Of a stretch of DNA of 64,000 nucleotides, positions 44,419 to 53,201 are shown one piece after another. A program made the position numbers and the translations under genes. The notes under the pieces were generated by a model. That model was not told the origin of the DNA and did not search any database. It worked only from the letters and a program-made list of their open reading frames with translations. Source of the DNA: Chryseobacterium soli (lineage in GTDB: Bacteria > Bacteroidota > Bacteroidia > Flavobacteriales > Weeksellaceae); assembly GCF_000737705.1 (NCBI RefSeq), contig NZ_JPRH01000005.1:186001-250000 (forward strand), written 5' to 3'. Position 1 is the first letter of the stretch; the number at the start of each line of letters is the position of its first letter.

Positions 44419-45066
44419 ATGCTGGTTCAAAGTGCTTCAAAAATAATTAAAGCTGATTTTTCAGTCTGGAAAAAGAAAGAGTCGTGCGTTGTGAATACAA
44501 TGGTTTCTGAACAGGAAAATCTGAGCAACCTGAGAAATGTTGTTGAAATAGTATTGGATGAAGGCGGAAGTTATCATTTTACGCATCAGCTTGACAGCTC
44601 TGTTCTGGTTATTGTTCTGTATGGCGAAATTCTCATTAATGATTTTAAAAAGCCTATTACTTCAGAACAGGTTTTCACAGTACAGTCAAAAGAAAGCGGT
44701 TTTTTAACGGTAAAAAATAACCTGGCTGATGAAAAAGCAGATATTCTGATTTTAGAATTAAAAAGCAAAAGACCTGATCATTTCTTTTCAGTTGAAGATG
44801 TAAATATCAGAGATAAAAACACCCTTATTCCTATTTCCAATCAATTGGAATATCCAAATTTCATAGGACTTTATGAAGGAAGACAGGAACAGGAATATTC
44901 TTTATATCATCCAAAAAACACTTTATTTGGATTGGTTCTCAATGGAGCTTTTGAATTTCAGAATATGTTACTGGAAACACGAGACTGTGTCATTATCAAA
45001 GAAATTGAAACCCTGGAATTCGAAGCGCTAAGTGAGAATGCGCTCTTATTGTTTTTGGAAGTCTGA
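44419..45066 (+). CDS. Cupin-like protein of unknown function
   Basis: 215 residues, soluble, no signal. Two beta-rich halves of cupin-like cadence: GGSYHFTHQLDSSVLVIVLYGE in the first, QEYSLYHPKNTLFGLVLNGAFEF in the second. Resembles a bicupin (pirin-like), but the metal-binding His set is incomplete, so no enzyme activity is claimed. Confidence 0.6.
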   Translation: MLVQSASKIIKADFSVWKKKESCVVNTMVSEQENLSNLRNVVEIVLDEGGSYHFTHQLDSSVLVIVLYGEILINDFKKPITSEQVFTVQSKESGFLTVKNNLADEKADILILELKSKRPDHFFSVEDVNIRDKNTLIPISNQLEYPNFIGLYEGRQEQEYSLYHPKNTLFGLVLNGAFEFQNMLLETRDCVIIKEIETLEFEALSENALLLFLEV

Positions 45067-45122
45067 TAGAAATCCGGAATATATACGGTAAAAATAAATA
45101 TCGAAAGTTATAGTTTATTAAT

Positions 45123-45147
45123 ACACTTTTAAGTGTTAGATTTTTTT
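45123..45147 (+). terminator. Terminator of the cupin-like gene
   Basis: Stem ACACTT / AAGTGT then T8 run. Confidence 0.75.
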
Positions 45148-45157
45148 TCATATCAAT

Positions 45158-45165
45158 TATGTTTG
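45158..45165 (+). promoter_or_regulatory. -7 box (TATGTTTG) before the gene at 45233
   Basis: TAnnTTTG match; the predicted transcript would immediately enter the hairpin at 45171. Confidence 0.4.
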
Positions 45166-45170
45166 TAGCG

Positions 45171-45198
45171 GGGCAGACGTGGAAAGCTGCCCTTTTTT
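45171..45198 (+). terminator. Hairpin with T-run in the leader of the gene at 45233
   Basis: Stem GGGCAG / CTGCCC with a T6 run, 35 bp before the next start codon. Either a second terminator of the upstream gene or an attenuator. Confidence 0.65.
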
Positions 45199-45232
45199 AT
45201 TCAATTGATGTACTTTTAAAATTATTAGAAAT

Positions 45233-45733
45233 ATGAAAGCTAAGATCAGACTCGCCTTTCGAATTGTAATCGACCGAAATTCCACTATGGCGTGGGACCA
45301 ATATATTTTTGAAGATACTTATTTTGAATATAAAGTGCAGCATCAGGTTTTCGACAGTAAAGAAGATCCGGTGAAAAACTATTGGGAGCTTCTGGAAAAG
45401 AATCCTCATGCTCAACAGATCCCTTTTTTAATGAGTTCCAGTGTAGTTAATTATGTTTCTCAGCTGAATGGAGTCATCAAAAGTCTTCCTGATGTTCTGG
45501 GAAATACTTTTTTTCCGGTGGAAAATTTCAGGCTGGACCTCATCAGTTCTCATACTGAAGATCCATCCAAACACAAGGTAGGACTCACCTTTTATACTCC
45601 GGAACTATTACTAATTGATATCATCAACAATACCTATCTTCTGAGCAGAGATACTGGAGCCAACAATGCTTTTGAAACATTTATGTTCGCTTTTCATCCT
45701 CAGATTGCGATTGCTTATTATGAGGCATTGTGA
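45233..45733 (+). CDS. Conserved-looking protein of unknown function
   Basis: 166 residues, soluble, no signal or membrane segment, no motif I recognise. The sequence is compositionally normal for this genome (TYFEYKVQHQVFDSKEDPV; NNTYLLSRDTGANNAFETF). Codon use is like its neighbours, so I regard it as a real gene. Confidence 0.65.
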   Translation: MKAKIRLAFRIVIDRNSTMAWDQYIFEDTYFEYKVQHQVFDSKEDPVKNYWELLEKNPHAQQIPFLMSSSVVNYVSQLNGVIKSLPDVLGNTFFPVENFRLDLISSHTEDPSKHKVGLTFYTPELLLIDIINNTYLLSRDTGANNAFETFMFAFHPQIAIAYYEAL

Positions 45734-45781
45734 GAATTTATACAGAAATCCGTAGCATTTCAGGTTCAAATTACAAATAAA

Positions 45782-45810
45782 AACCCTCCAACATTACCTG
45801 TCGGAGGGTT
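45782..45810 (-). terminator. Terminator between convergent genes (LLM gene side)
   Basis: AACCCTCC / GGAGGGTT stem, 13-nt loop, T-rich on the minus strand. Confidence 0.75.
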
Positions 45811-45814
45811 GATT

Positions 45815-46840
45815 TTATAGATTCTTCAGGGTAGGTTTTACTTTTTCCCCAAATAATTCGATGGATTTCATCATGATGTCATGAACCGGATCACCAACGT
45901 CCATATGACCGATAAATCTTGTAATCCCGAAAATTTCTTTCATATAAGCAATTTTATCAGCAACTTCTGCAGGACTTCCGATAAATAAGGCACCGTCTTT
46001 CGCTCTTCCACCGTCATACTGCATTTTGGTATAGGGAGCCCAGCCTCTGGAAGCGCCTATCCTGTCCATCTGCGATTTATAATTGTGGAAATATCCGTCG
46101 GTCACCTTTTGGTCTTCACTTACAAAAGTGTGAGAATGAATGGCTATCTGCATTTTGGATACATCATGTCCGGCTTTTTGATATTCCTGTTTATAGAATT
46201 CAACTAAATTTTTAAACTGAACCGGCATTCCGCCAATAATGGCAACCACTAAAGGCATTCCTAACTGGGCTGCACTCAAAACAGATTGCGGGGTACCTCC
46301 TACGGCTCTCCAAATGCTTAATTTTCCGTCATTTTTTGCTCTCGGGTAAACGGTCTGGTTACTCATCGGCGCACGAAGCTGTCCTGACCAGGTAACGTTT
46401 TCTTCTGAGTTTATTTTTAACAGCAGTTCTAATTTTTCATCAAAAAGCTGCTCATAATCATTCAGGGAATATCCATATAAAGGGAATGATTCAATAAAAC
46501 TTCCTCTTCCAACAAATATTTCTGCTCTTCCATCGGAAATCAGATCCAATGTTGAAAAATCTTCATATACTTTTACAGGCTCTGATGAACTCAGCACCGT
46601 AACACCGCTTGCTAACTTTATATTTTTCGTGACACTTGCAGCAGCCGCCAATACTATTTCAGGAGATGACACTGCATAATCCGGACGGTGATGTTCTCCC
46701 ATCGCAAAAACATCAATTCCTACCTCATCCATTCTTTTTACCTGCTCGATAATTTCACGGATTTTCACTCCTGCATCTCTATATTTTCCGGTAGTCTGGT
46801 CAACTCCTAAGTCGCCAAACATTCCTATTCCTAATTCCAT
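45815..46840 (-). CDS. LLM-class flavin-dependent oxidoreductase
   Basis: 341 residues from the ATG at 46840 (MELGIGMFGDL), the standard luciferase-like N-terminus. TIM-barrel motifs include FAMGEHHRPDYAVSSPEIVLA and ASGVTVLSSSEPVKVYEDFS, with SDGRAEIFVGRG binding flavin. Probable FMNH2- or F420-independent monooxygenase; substrate unknown. The upstream extension to 46882 is unsupported. Confidence 0.9.
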   Translation of the reverse strand: MELGIGMFGDLGVDQTTGKYRDAGVKIREIIEQVKRMDEVGIDVFAMGEHHRPDYAVSSPEIVLAAAASVTKNIKLASGVTVLSSSEPVKVYEDFSTLDLISDGRAEIFVGRGSFIESFPLYGYSLNDYEQLFDEKLELLLKINSEENVTWSGQLRAPMSNQTVYPRAKNDGKLSIWRAVGGTPQSVLSAAQLGMPLVVAIIGGMPVQFKNLVEFYKQEYQKAGHDVSKMQIAIHSHTFVSEDQKVTDGYFHNYKSQMDRIGASRGWAPYTKMQYDGGRAKDGALFIGSPAEVADKIAYMKEIFGITRFIGHMDVGDPVHDIMMKSIELFGEKVKPTLKNL

Positions 46841-46927
46841 ATCTGTACATTTTATATGGATCAAAAATACGACACTCAGCAATCAAAAGCATTGATGTTT
46901 GGTAAGAACGGAAGGGTGGAATCTGGA

Positions 46928-47998
46928 TTATTTTTTAAGTTTCAGAAACTGTTTTTCAAAAAGGTGATAAGATAGAAATGATAGAATTACAGTCATGATA
47001 AACGATAATAGAGTTATTAAAAGTCCGCCAAATTCATATTTTTGGCTGATTTTAGTCACCAGCATAATACAAATCAAATGTATAAAATACAATCCATAAG
47101 TGTACTTTCCAAGTTTGGCTAGTATGCTTTTATCTGATATTTTGAATACATTTTTATCTCCTAGGGTAAATAATATCAGTAGAGAAAATAACACTCCAAA
47201 AAGAATATAGGACATCCTGAAACTAGAAAATACAGATGTATTTCCTGCAATTAAAATAACCACCAAAACAAGTACTGCATAGATGTATTTATAAATGGCA
47301 GGGATCTTATTTAATTTTTCAATTATTCCTTTATGAAAAACAAAAATATAAGCAGGAATTGCTCCAAAGGCGAAATAGTCAATATTGGTAAAAATATCTA
47401 AAGTTGAGATATCATATATCCCATAAATTATTCTGGAAACAAATGCAATAACTAGACATGTTATAATTAATTTCGGAATATTTTTTAAAGAAATAAAATA
47501 AAAAGCTAATCCCCAGATGATATAAAAATGCTCCTCGATACATAGTGACCATATAACAAGCAATGGTGATACATTAGGAAACATTTTCGTGTACATCATG
47601 ACATAATTTTCGAGAAATGTCAGTGTAAAAAACCAATTAGGTTCATACCCTTCATTAGAATACGGAAGCTTCAAAATATGAAGAACAAAGGGTGTACAAA
47701 AAGCAAATAAAACCATGGCATAATACAGTGGCCAGATTCTTAATATTCTTCTCCTAAAAAATTTCTTTAATGGAACTTTACCCTGATTATTAATTTTTTC
47801 CAGAAGCAAAATATAGGTGATTAGAAAACCACTTAAAACAAAGAAAAAAGAAACACCAATCCCCCCTTCCCGGGAAAAGTAATGTAATACACTGTCTTTA
47901 GGAATGGGGGAATGATGTAAGAAAACAAATAGAAAAGATAGAAATCTTAACGAATCAAAAGTATGAAAGTGAATTCTATCTACTCTTATATTGCTCAT
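46928..47998 (-). CDS. Acyltransferase-3 family membrane acyltransferase (OafA/YrhL-like)
   Basis: 356 residues, about 10 transmembrane helices. Hallmarks: FHTFDSLRFLSFLFVFLHH (catalytic His region), GIGVSFFFVLSGFLI and WSLCIEEHFYIIWGL. Transfers acetyl or other acyl groups to surface polysaccharides or lipids. No glycosyltransferase cluster is nearby. Sits 9 nt downstream of the S9 peptidase gene on the same strand. Confidence 0.9.
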   Translation of the reverse strand: MSNIRVDRIHFHTFDSLRFLSFLFVFLHHSPIPKDSVLHYFSREGGIGVSFFFVLSGFLITYILLLEKINNQGKVPLKKFFRRRILRIWPLYYAMVLFAFCTPFVLHILKLPYSNEGYEPNWFFTLTFLENYVMMYTKMFPNVSPLLVIWSLCIEEHFYIIWGLAFYFISLKNIPKLIITCLVIAFVSRIIYGIYDISTLDIFTNIDYFAFGAIPAYIFVFHKGIIEKLNKIPAIYKYIYAVLVLVVILIAGNTSVFSSFRMSYILFGVLFSLLILFTLGDKNVFKISDKSILAKLGKYTYGLYFIHLICIMLVTKISQKYEFGGLLITLLSFIMTVILSFLSYHLFEKQFLKLKK

Positions 47999-48007
47999 TT
48001 ATATGGG

Positions 48008-50146
48008 TTATTTCTTTAAATACTGATCAAAATAATCTGTTACCTTTTGCATCAGATGTACTCTGTCTTTTCCGATAACGTTATGTGGATGTCCGGGATA
48101 TACAAAATAATCCAGCTGAACTCCATTGTCTACAGCAGATTTAATAAATTTTATAGAATGCTGCCAAACGACAACATCGTCCTGAGCTCCATGAATCATC
48201 AACAATTTTCCTTTTAAATTCTGAACTTTATCCAATAAATTAGCCGCTGCATATCCTTGAGGATTTTCCTGTGGTGTATCCATATATCTTTCTCCATACA
48301 TGATTTCGTACATACTCCAGTCAATCACAGGACCTCCGGCAACCCCCACTTTGAAAACATCAGGATGACGAAGCATAAAACTTGTCGTCATAAATCCACC
48401 AAAGCTCCATCCGTGGATACCCATTTTATCTTCATCTACATAAGGAAGGGATTTCAAATATTCCACTCCTTTCATCTGGTCGTTCATTTCAGTAGTTCCC
48501 AGGTTTCTGAAAACGGCCTGTTCAAATTTCATCCCACGGTTTGAAGAGCCTCTTCCGTCCATTGTAAAAATAATGTATCCGTTTTGGGCCATATACTCAT
48601 ACCATAGATTTCCGGATGCAGGGAATGTGTTCGTGATCAGCTGTAAATGCGGACCGTTGTATAAATAAACAATCGTTGGATATTTTTTGGTTGGATCAAA
48701 ATTGGTCGGCAGAATCACTTTTCCATATAAAAGTGTTCCGTCATCAGCTTTTAAGGTTACATTTTTAATATCAGGTCTCTGATAATTTTTCAGCGTATTC
48801 TCAGCAGTAAGAATATTGCTGGATTTTAAGGTGTTTGTATTGATGATGTTAGCAACTCTTGGTGTAGTTTCATTCGCATACATATCGAACAGTTGATTTC
48901 CATCAGCACTCAACACACCGGAATGCATTCCTGCTGCATTATCCATTCTCTGCGACTTAAAATTCGCCCAGTTAATTCTATATAAATGTCTTTCCAAAGG
49001 ACTTTCCTGAGTCGAAACATAATAGATTTCCTTTTTCTTTTCATTAAAGCCTAAAATATCAGTCACCAGCCAGTCTCCTTTTGTGATCTGGGCAACCAGT
49101 CCTTTTTCTAAGCTGTAATGAAACAGATGATTATATCCTGTTCTCTGGCTCTGCCAGATAAAATCTGTATTGGAATTTGGGAAAAACACTAAAGGATGCT
49201 GAGGCTCAACATATTTATCGTTGGTTTCTTCAAACAATGTTTTTACGAGATTCCCTGTAACCGCATCATATTGATTCATTTTCAAATGATTCTGACCTCT
49301 GTTCAATACTCCTACAAAAATATATTTTGAATCCGGACTCCATGTAATGGCTGTTAAATACTGGTCTTTCTCCCCTTCAATATTTAAGAAAGTGGTAGAC
49401 TGATCCTTAGTATTAAATATACCTAAAGTTACTTCATGAGAAGCCTTTCCGGCCATTGGATATTTAATATTGTGATTAACGGCAGGAGTTACAGACCAAT
49501 CAATCACCGGATAATCTGCGACCATGGTTTGGTCCATTTTGTAGAAAGCTACTGCTTCTGAATTGGGTGCCGGGAAAATTCCGGTATCAATCCCGAATTC
49601 ATTTCGGTGAACAGCCTGTCCGCTGATGATATTTTCATTCGGTTCATTGGTTACAGCAACCGTTTTCCCATTTTTACTGATATATAAATTGTTCTTTACT
49701 GTGTAAGCAAATGTCTGATTATCACCAAAAACCTTAATATTGGAAGCATTTTCATTCAGCGAAGCGGTTGTTTTTACTTTCCAGTCGCTTCCTGATTTTT
49801 CAATCCAGTACATTTGGTCATTGGCATTGAAATACCCTCGGGAATTGTTGATGAATTTAATCTGAGGAAACGCTTTTAACTTATTATCCGCAAACTGTCT
49901 GTTAAGTTGCGTCAGAGAAACCAACGTATCTTGCTTATTAGTCTTTACATCGGTAATCAAATATCCACCTTTAACGCCCTGAATGTAAGATTTACCGTCA
50001 TCTGACCATGAAAATTGAGAAATATTTTTCACTGCCAAATTGGTTCTCAGACCATTCACAGCTTCCGCCATCGTAAACTTTTGGGTCTGGGCAAAAACCG
50101 ATCCACCCAAAACTACCATCAATAAAGAAAATCTATATAATTTCAT
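48008..50146 (-). CDS. S9-family dipeptidyl peptidase (DPP IV-like)
   Basis: 712 residues: Sec signal (VVLGGSVFAQ), eight-bladed propeller to about 450, then alpha/beta hydrolase. Triad: S581 in GWSFGG, D656 in HGAQDD, H688 in YPGHPHN. Also YNGPHLQLITN and GRGSSNRG. Periplasmic release of N-terminal dipeptides, likely Xaa-Pro or broader, as in the Bacteroidota DPP4-type enzymes. Confidence 0.94.
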   Translation of the reverse strand: MKLYRFSLLMVVLGGSVFAQTQKFTMAEAVNGLRTNLAVKNISQFSWSDDGKSYIQGVKGGYLITDVKTNKQDTLVSLTQLNRQFADNKLKAFPQIKFINNSRGYFNANDQMYWIEKSGSDWKVKTTASLNENASNIKVFGDNQTFAYTVKNNLYISKNGKTVAVTNEPNENIISGQAVHRNEFGIDTGIFPAPNSEAVAFYKMDQTMVADYPVIDWSVTPAVNHNIKYPMAGKASHEVTLGIFNTKDQSTTFLNIEGEKDQYLTAITWSPDSKYIFVGVLNRGQNHLKMNQYDAVTGNLVKTLFEETNDKYVEPQHPLVFFPNSNTDFIWQSQRTGYNHLFHYSLEKGLVAQITKGDWLVTDILGFNEKKKEIYYVSTQESPLERHLYRINWANFKSQRMDNAAGMHSGVLSADGNQLFDMYANETTPRVANIINTNTLKSSNILTAENTLKNYQRPDIKNVTLKADDGTLLYGKVILPTNFDPTKKYPTIVYLYNGPHLQLITNTFPASGNLWYEYMAQNGYIIFTMDGRGSSNRGMKFEQAVFRNLGTTEMNDQMKGVEYLKSLPYVDEDKMGIHGWSFGGFMTTSFMLRHPDVFKVGVAGGPVIDWSMYEIMYGERYMDTPQENPQGYAAANLLDKVQNLKGKLLMIHGAQDDVVVWQHSIKFIKSAVDNGVQLDYFVYPGHPHNVIGKDRVHLMQKVTDYFDQYLKK

Positions 50147-50276
50147 TGTATATAATTGAATCCCTCAAAAATAAGAAATAAAAGTCAGCCGTTAAAAATT
50201 GTTAAAATAAAACATTCATAAAATGAGATTCATGCATTCATAAAATAAATTCTTACCTTACTATCTGGATTTATAC

Positions 50277-50325
50277 GTTGATGGCTGGCAGTTGATGGCG
50301 TTTGGTTGTTAGTGTTTAGTTTTTA
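50277..50325. repeat. Degenerate heptanucleotide tandem array between S9 peptidase and yceI
   Basis: Seven contiguous 7-mers all starting with G; GTTGATG is exact at 50277 and 50291, later units drift to GTTGTTA, GTGTTTA and GTTTTTA. The spacer 50147-50504 (358 bp) otherwise holds only the yceI promoter. Confidence 0.65.
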
Positions 50326-50447
50326 TGCTGAGTTACTAACCGAAATGGAGTTGGATATTTTGAATAGATCGTCTCATATCTTTTATCCTGACGCTCAAAT
50401 CTGGAAGAAATTTACCTCCCATTCATTTCTTATCCTAAATCAATGTA

Positions 50448-50474
50448 TTGTACCTCTTCCTTATCCTACATTTG
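50448..50474 (+). promoter_or_regulatory. Promoter of yceI
   Basis: TTG (50448-50450), 16-nt spacer, TACATTTG (50467-50474), 30 nt before the ATG. Confidence 0.6.
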
Positions 50475-50504
50475 CATTATAAATAACAATAAAAAATACA
50501 TACA

Positions 50505-51014
50505 ATGGCTACAAAATGGAACCTAGACCTAACACATAGTGAAATTACTTTCAAAGTAAAACACATGATGATTTCTAACGTAAAAGGAAGCTTCAGAACT
50601 TTCAATGCTGAAATTGAAGCTGAAGACGATTCTTTCTCAAACGCTAAAACTACTGCAACGATCCAAACGGATTCTGTATTTACCAATAACACAGACAGAG
50701 ATAATCACTTAAAGTCAGCCGAATTCTTTAATTCTGAAGAACATCCTACCATCACTTTCGAATCTCAGGCATTAAACGATAAGATCTCAGGAAACCTTAC
50801 TGTAAATGGAATTACTAAACCAATTACACTGGATGTAGATTTTGGAGGAATCAATGTAGATCCTTGGGGAAATACAAAAGCAGGATTTTCATTTGAAGGA
50901 AAAATCAGCAGAAAAGATTTCGGATTAAACTGGAATGCTGCTCTTGAAGCCGGAGGCGTAATGGTAAGCGACGATGTAAAAATTGCAGGAGAGCTTCAGT
51001 TCGTAAAGGCATAA
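50505..51014 (+). CDS. YceI-family lipid-binding protein
   Basis: 169 residues, lipocalin-like barrel: WNLDLTHSEITFKVKHMM, FNSEEHPTITFES and GNLTVNGITKPITLDVDF are family hallmarks. There is no signal peptide, so unlike E. coli YceI this form should be cytoplasmic. Binds isoprenoid-like lipids in characterised members. Confidence 0.93.
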   Translation: MATKWNLDLTHSEITFKVKHMMISNVKGSFRTFNAEIEAEDDSFSNAKTTATIQTDSVFTNNTDRDNHLKSAEFFNSEEHPTITFESQALNDKISGNLTVNGITKPITLDVDFGGINVDPWGNTKAGFSFEGKISRKDFGLNWNAALEAGGVMVSDDVKIAGELQFVKA

Positions 51015-51069
51015 TTTTCAAAAACGTATGATCTGCCTTTATGGCAGATGATCACATAAAACATATCAG

Positions 51070-51104
51070 AAGGTTCAGGGATTTGTAAGCCTTGAACCTT
51101 TTTT
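51070..51104 (+). terminator. Terminator of yceI
   Basis: Stem AAGGTTCA / TTGAACCTT (one mismatch inside) with T6 run. Confidence 0.85.
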
Positions 51105-51117
51105 AATACTCCATTCT

Positions 51118-51945
51118 ATGAACCTTAATGATCTACAAAACATAAGCGAAAATTTTGGGCACACCCAAAGAATGCCCGTTTTATTTCTGGGCCATGGTTC
51201 GCCTATGAATGCTATTGAAGAAAACCAGTTTGTTCAGGGATTCAGAAAAGCGGCGCGGGAAATTCCAAAACCCAATGCCATTTTATGTATTTCTGCCCAC
51301 TGGTATACGGAAGGAACTTTCGTAACGGCAATGGATATGCCCAAAACGATCCATGATTTCGGAGGATTTCCTAAAGCACTTTTTGATGTACAGTATCCGG
51401 CACCCGGAGATCCTGAACTTGCCAGAGAAACAGTGGAATTATTAGCTCCGACTCTGGTGGAAGAAGACCATAACTGGGGGCTGGACCACGGGGCATGGTC
51501 TGTGATTAAACACATGTATCCTGAAGCCGATATTCCGGTGATCCAGCTAAGTATTGATTATACAAAACCTCCGCAGTATCACTTTGACCTCGCTAAAAAA
51601 TTACACAAACTTCGTGAAAAAGGAATATTGATCATCGGAAGCGGTAATATTGTGCACAATTTAAGATTAATCGACTGGAAAAACATCGACACTGTTGGAG
51701 CCGGCTGGGACTGGGCGGTTGAAGCCAGAGAAAAAACCAATAACTGGCTGCTTGATGGCAATTTCCAACCCATTATTGAGTATCAAAAGCAAGGGACATT
51801 TCTGCAGTATGCTGTTCCTACTCCGGACCATTATCTTCCCCTGATTTATACGTTAGGTTTAAAAGATACTTCTGAAGAGCTTGCATTATTTAATGATGAA
51901 CTGATCGGTGGTTCATTGAGCATGACGAGCGTACGGATAGGATAA
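51118..51945 (+). CDS. ygiD: 4,5-DOPA-extradiol-dioxygenase-like protein (YgiD)
   Basis: 275 residues of the class III extradiol dioxygenase family. Metal-ligand motifs: FLGHGSPMNAI, CISAHWYTEG, LDHGAWSVIKHMY and GSGNIVHNLR. Length matches YgiD. Ring-opening of catechols in vitro; biological substrate not evident here. A second ring-cleaving family (intradiol) lies 7 kb upstream, but no aromatic pathway genes accompany either. Confidence 0.92.
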   Translation: MNLNDLQNISENFGHTQRMPVLFLGHGSPMNAIEENQFVQGFRKAAREIPKPNAILCISAHWYTEGTFVTAMDMPKTIHDFGGFPKALFDVQYPAPGDPELARETVELLAPTLVEEDHNWGLDHGAWSVIKHMYPEADIPVIQLSIDYTKPPQYHFDLAKKLHKLREKGILIIGSGNIVHNLRLIDWKNIDTVGAGWDWAVEAREKTNNWLLDGNFQPIIEYQKQGTFLQYAVPTPDHYLPLIYTLGLKDTSEELALFNDELIGGSLSMTSVRIG

Positions 51946-52002
51946 GCCAAAAAATAATCGGTTCCTTTTTTTATCACTAAAAAAGTAGTAATATTGTTTA
52001 CC

Positions 52003-53172
52003 ATGAAAAAAACGATATTACTATTTCTTATTTTTCTTCCTTTTTACCTCTTTTTTGCTCAGGTCATTAAAGGAACTGTCGTTGATGAATCAGGACAGAG
52101 AATTCCCAATACCCATATTTATTTAGACGGAAGTAAAACCGGAACAGTCTCCAAAGAAGACGGAAGTTTTATCCTAAATCTTCCTTCCAGCAATACGGGA
52201 AATATTGTTTTTCAAAGGGATGACTATGATACTTTTACGGCTGCCATTTCTGAACTTATCAACAAAACGCTTAAAGTGGTCTTAACAAAAACCAATGCGA
52301 TTGAAGAAATAAGGCTTATTCCCTATACCGAAGAGGCCTATAAAAATTATATCAATTATTTTCTGGATACATTTATCGGGTATGATAAAGAGAATGTGAA
52401 GATCAAAAATCAGCGCACATTAAAATTTTCATTTGATAAAAAGAATAAATTTCTGAAAGTAAAGGCTCCCAAAACTCTGATTATTGAAAATAAAACCCTT
52501 GGATACGAAATCCAGTATAACCTGATCAATTATTCTGTAGATTTCAATACGAGTATGATCAATTATAGTGGAACAAGCTTTTTTAAGGAAACAAAAAACT
52601 CGGATAAGGTAAAGCTCAATAGAATGAATGCTTTTGATGGAAGTCTCCTCCATTTTTTCAGAAGTATTTACCAAAATAAAATTGCGGAAGAAGGTTTTAT
52701 CATCAATAAAATTGTTAAGATTCCTAATCCAAAATATCCCACAGAAGAAGAACTGAATACGGTGAAGGATTTCATGCAAATGACGAAAAAGTCCGGAACC
52801 ATAAAAATCCCTGAAGACATTTCTGATATTTTAAAGAGAAAGAATAAAGAAACACCTTACGCACTGGCCTTAACAAAGTCAAAAATCCCTGATGCTGATT
52901 ATACAAAAAGAAATGGCGAACAGGTATTGCTCAGCTTTGAAGATATGCTTCAGGTGAACTATAAAAAATATTTTTATGAAAGTAAGGGAAAAGAATTCAT
53001 CAAAACTACGGTTCCCGTTTCTCAGTCTTCTTATCTCCACTCTGAAGGCGAAACATTTGAAATATCAAAAGAAGGAAATATCACTAATCCGGATCTGCTG
53101 ATCAATGAAGGTGATTTTTCAAAAAACAAAATTGAAAATATGCTTCCATTGGATTATCAGCTGGGAGATTAA
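52003..53172 (+). CDS. Exported protein with CarboxypepD_reg-like domain
   Basis: 389 residues from the ATG at 52003 (a TTG at 51994 is less likely). Signal MKKTILLFLIFLPFYLFFAQ; then a regulatory beta-sandwich about 20-100 (VIKGTVVDESGQRIPNTHIY; GTVSKEDGSFIL), the domain common at the front of TonB-dependent receptors but here without a barrel. The remaining 290 residues are unassigned. Confidence 0.8.
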   Translation: MKKTILLFLIFLPFYLFFAQVIKGTVVDESGQRIPNTHIYLDGSKTGTVSKEDGSFILNLPSSNTGNIVFQRDDYDTFTAAISELINKTLKVVLTKTNAIEEIRLIPYTEEAYKNYINYFLDTFIGYDKENVKIKNQRTLKFSFDKKNKFLKVKAPKTLIIENKTLGYEIQYNLINYSVDFNTSMINYSGTSFFKETKNSDKVKLNRMNAFDGSLLHFFRSIYQNKIAEEGFIINKIVKIPNPKYPTEEELNTVKDFMQMTKKSGTIKIPEDISDILKRKNKETPYALALTKSKIPDADYTKRNGEQVLLSFEDMLQVNYKKYFYESKGKEFIKTTVPVSQSSYLHSEGETFEISKEGNITNPDLLINEGDFSKNKIENMLPLDYQLGD

Positions 53173-53201
53173 GATATTTCCTTCCTGAGTATAACTGATA
53201 T

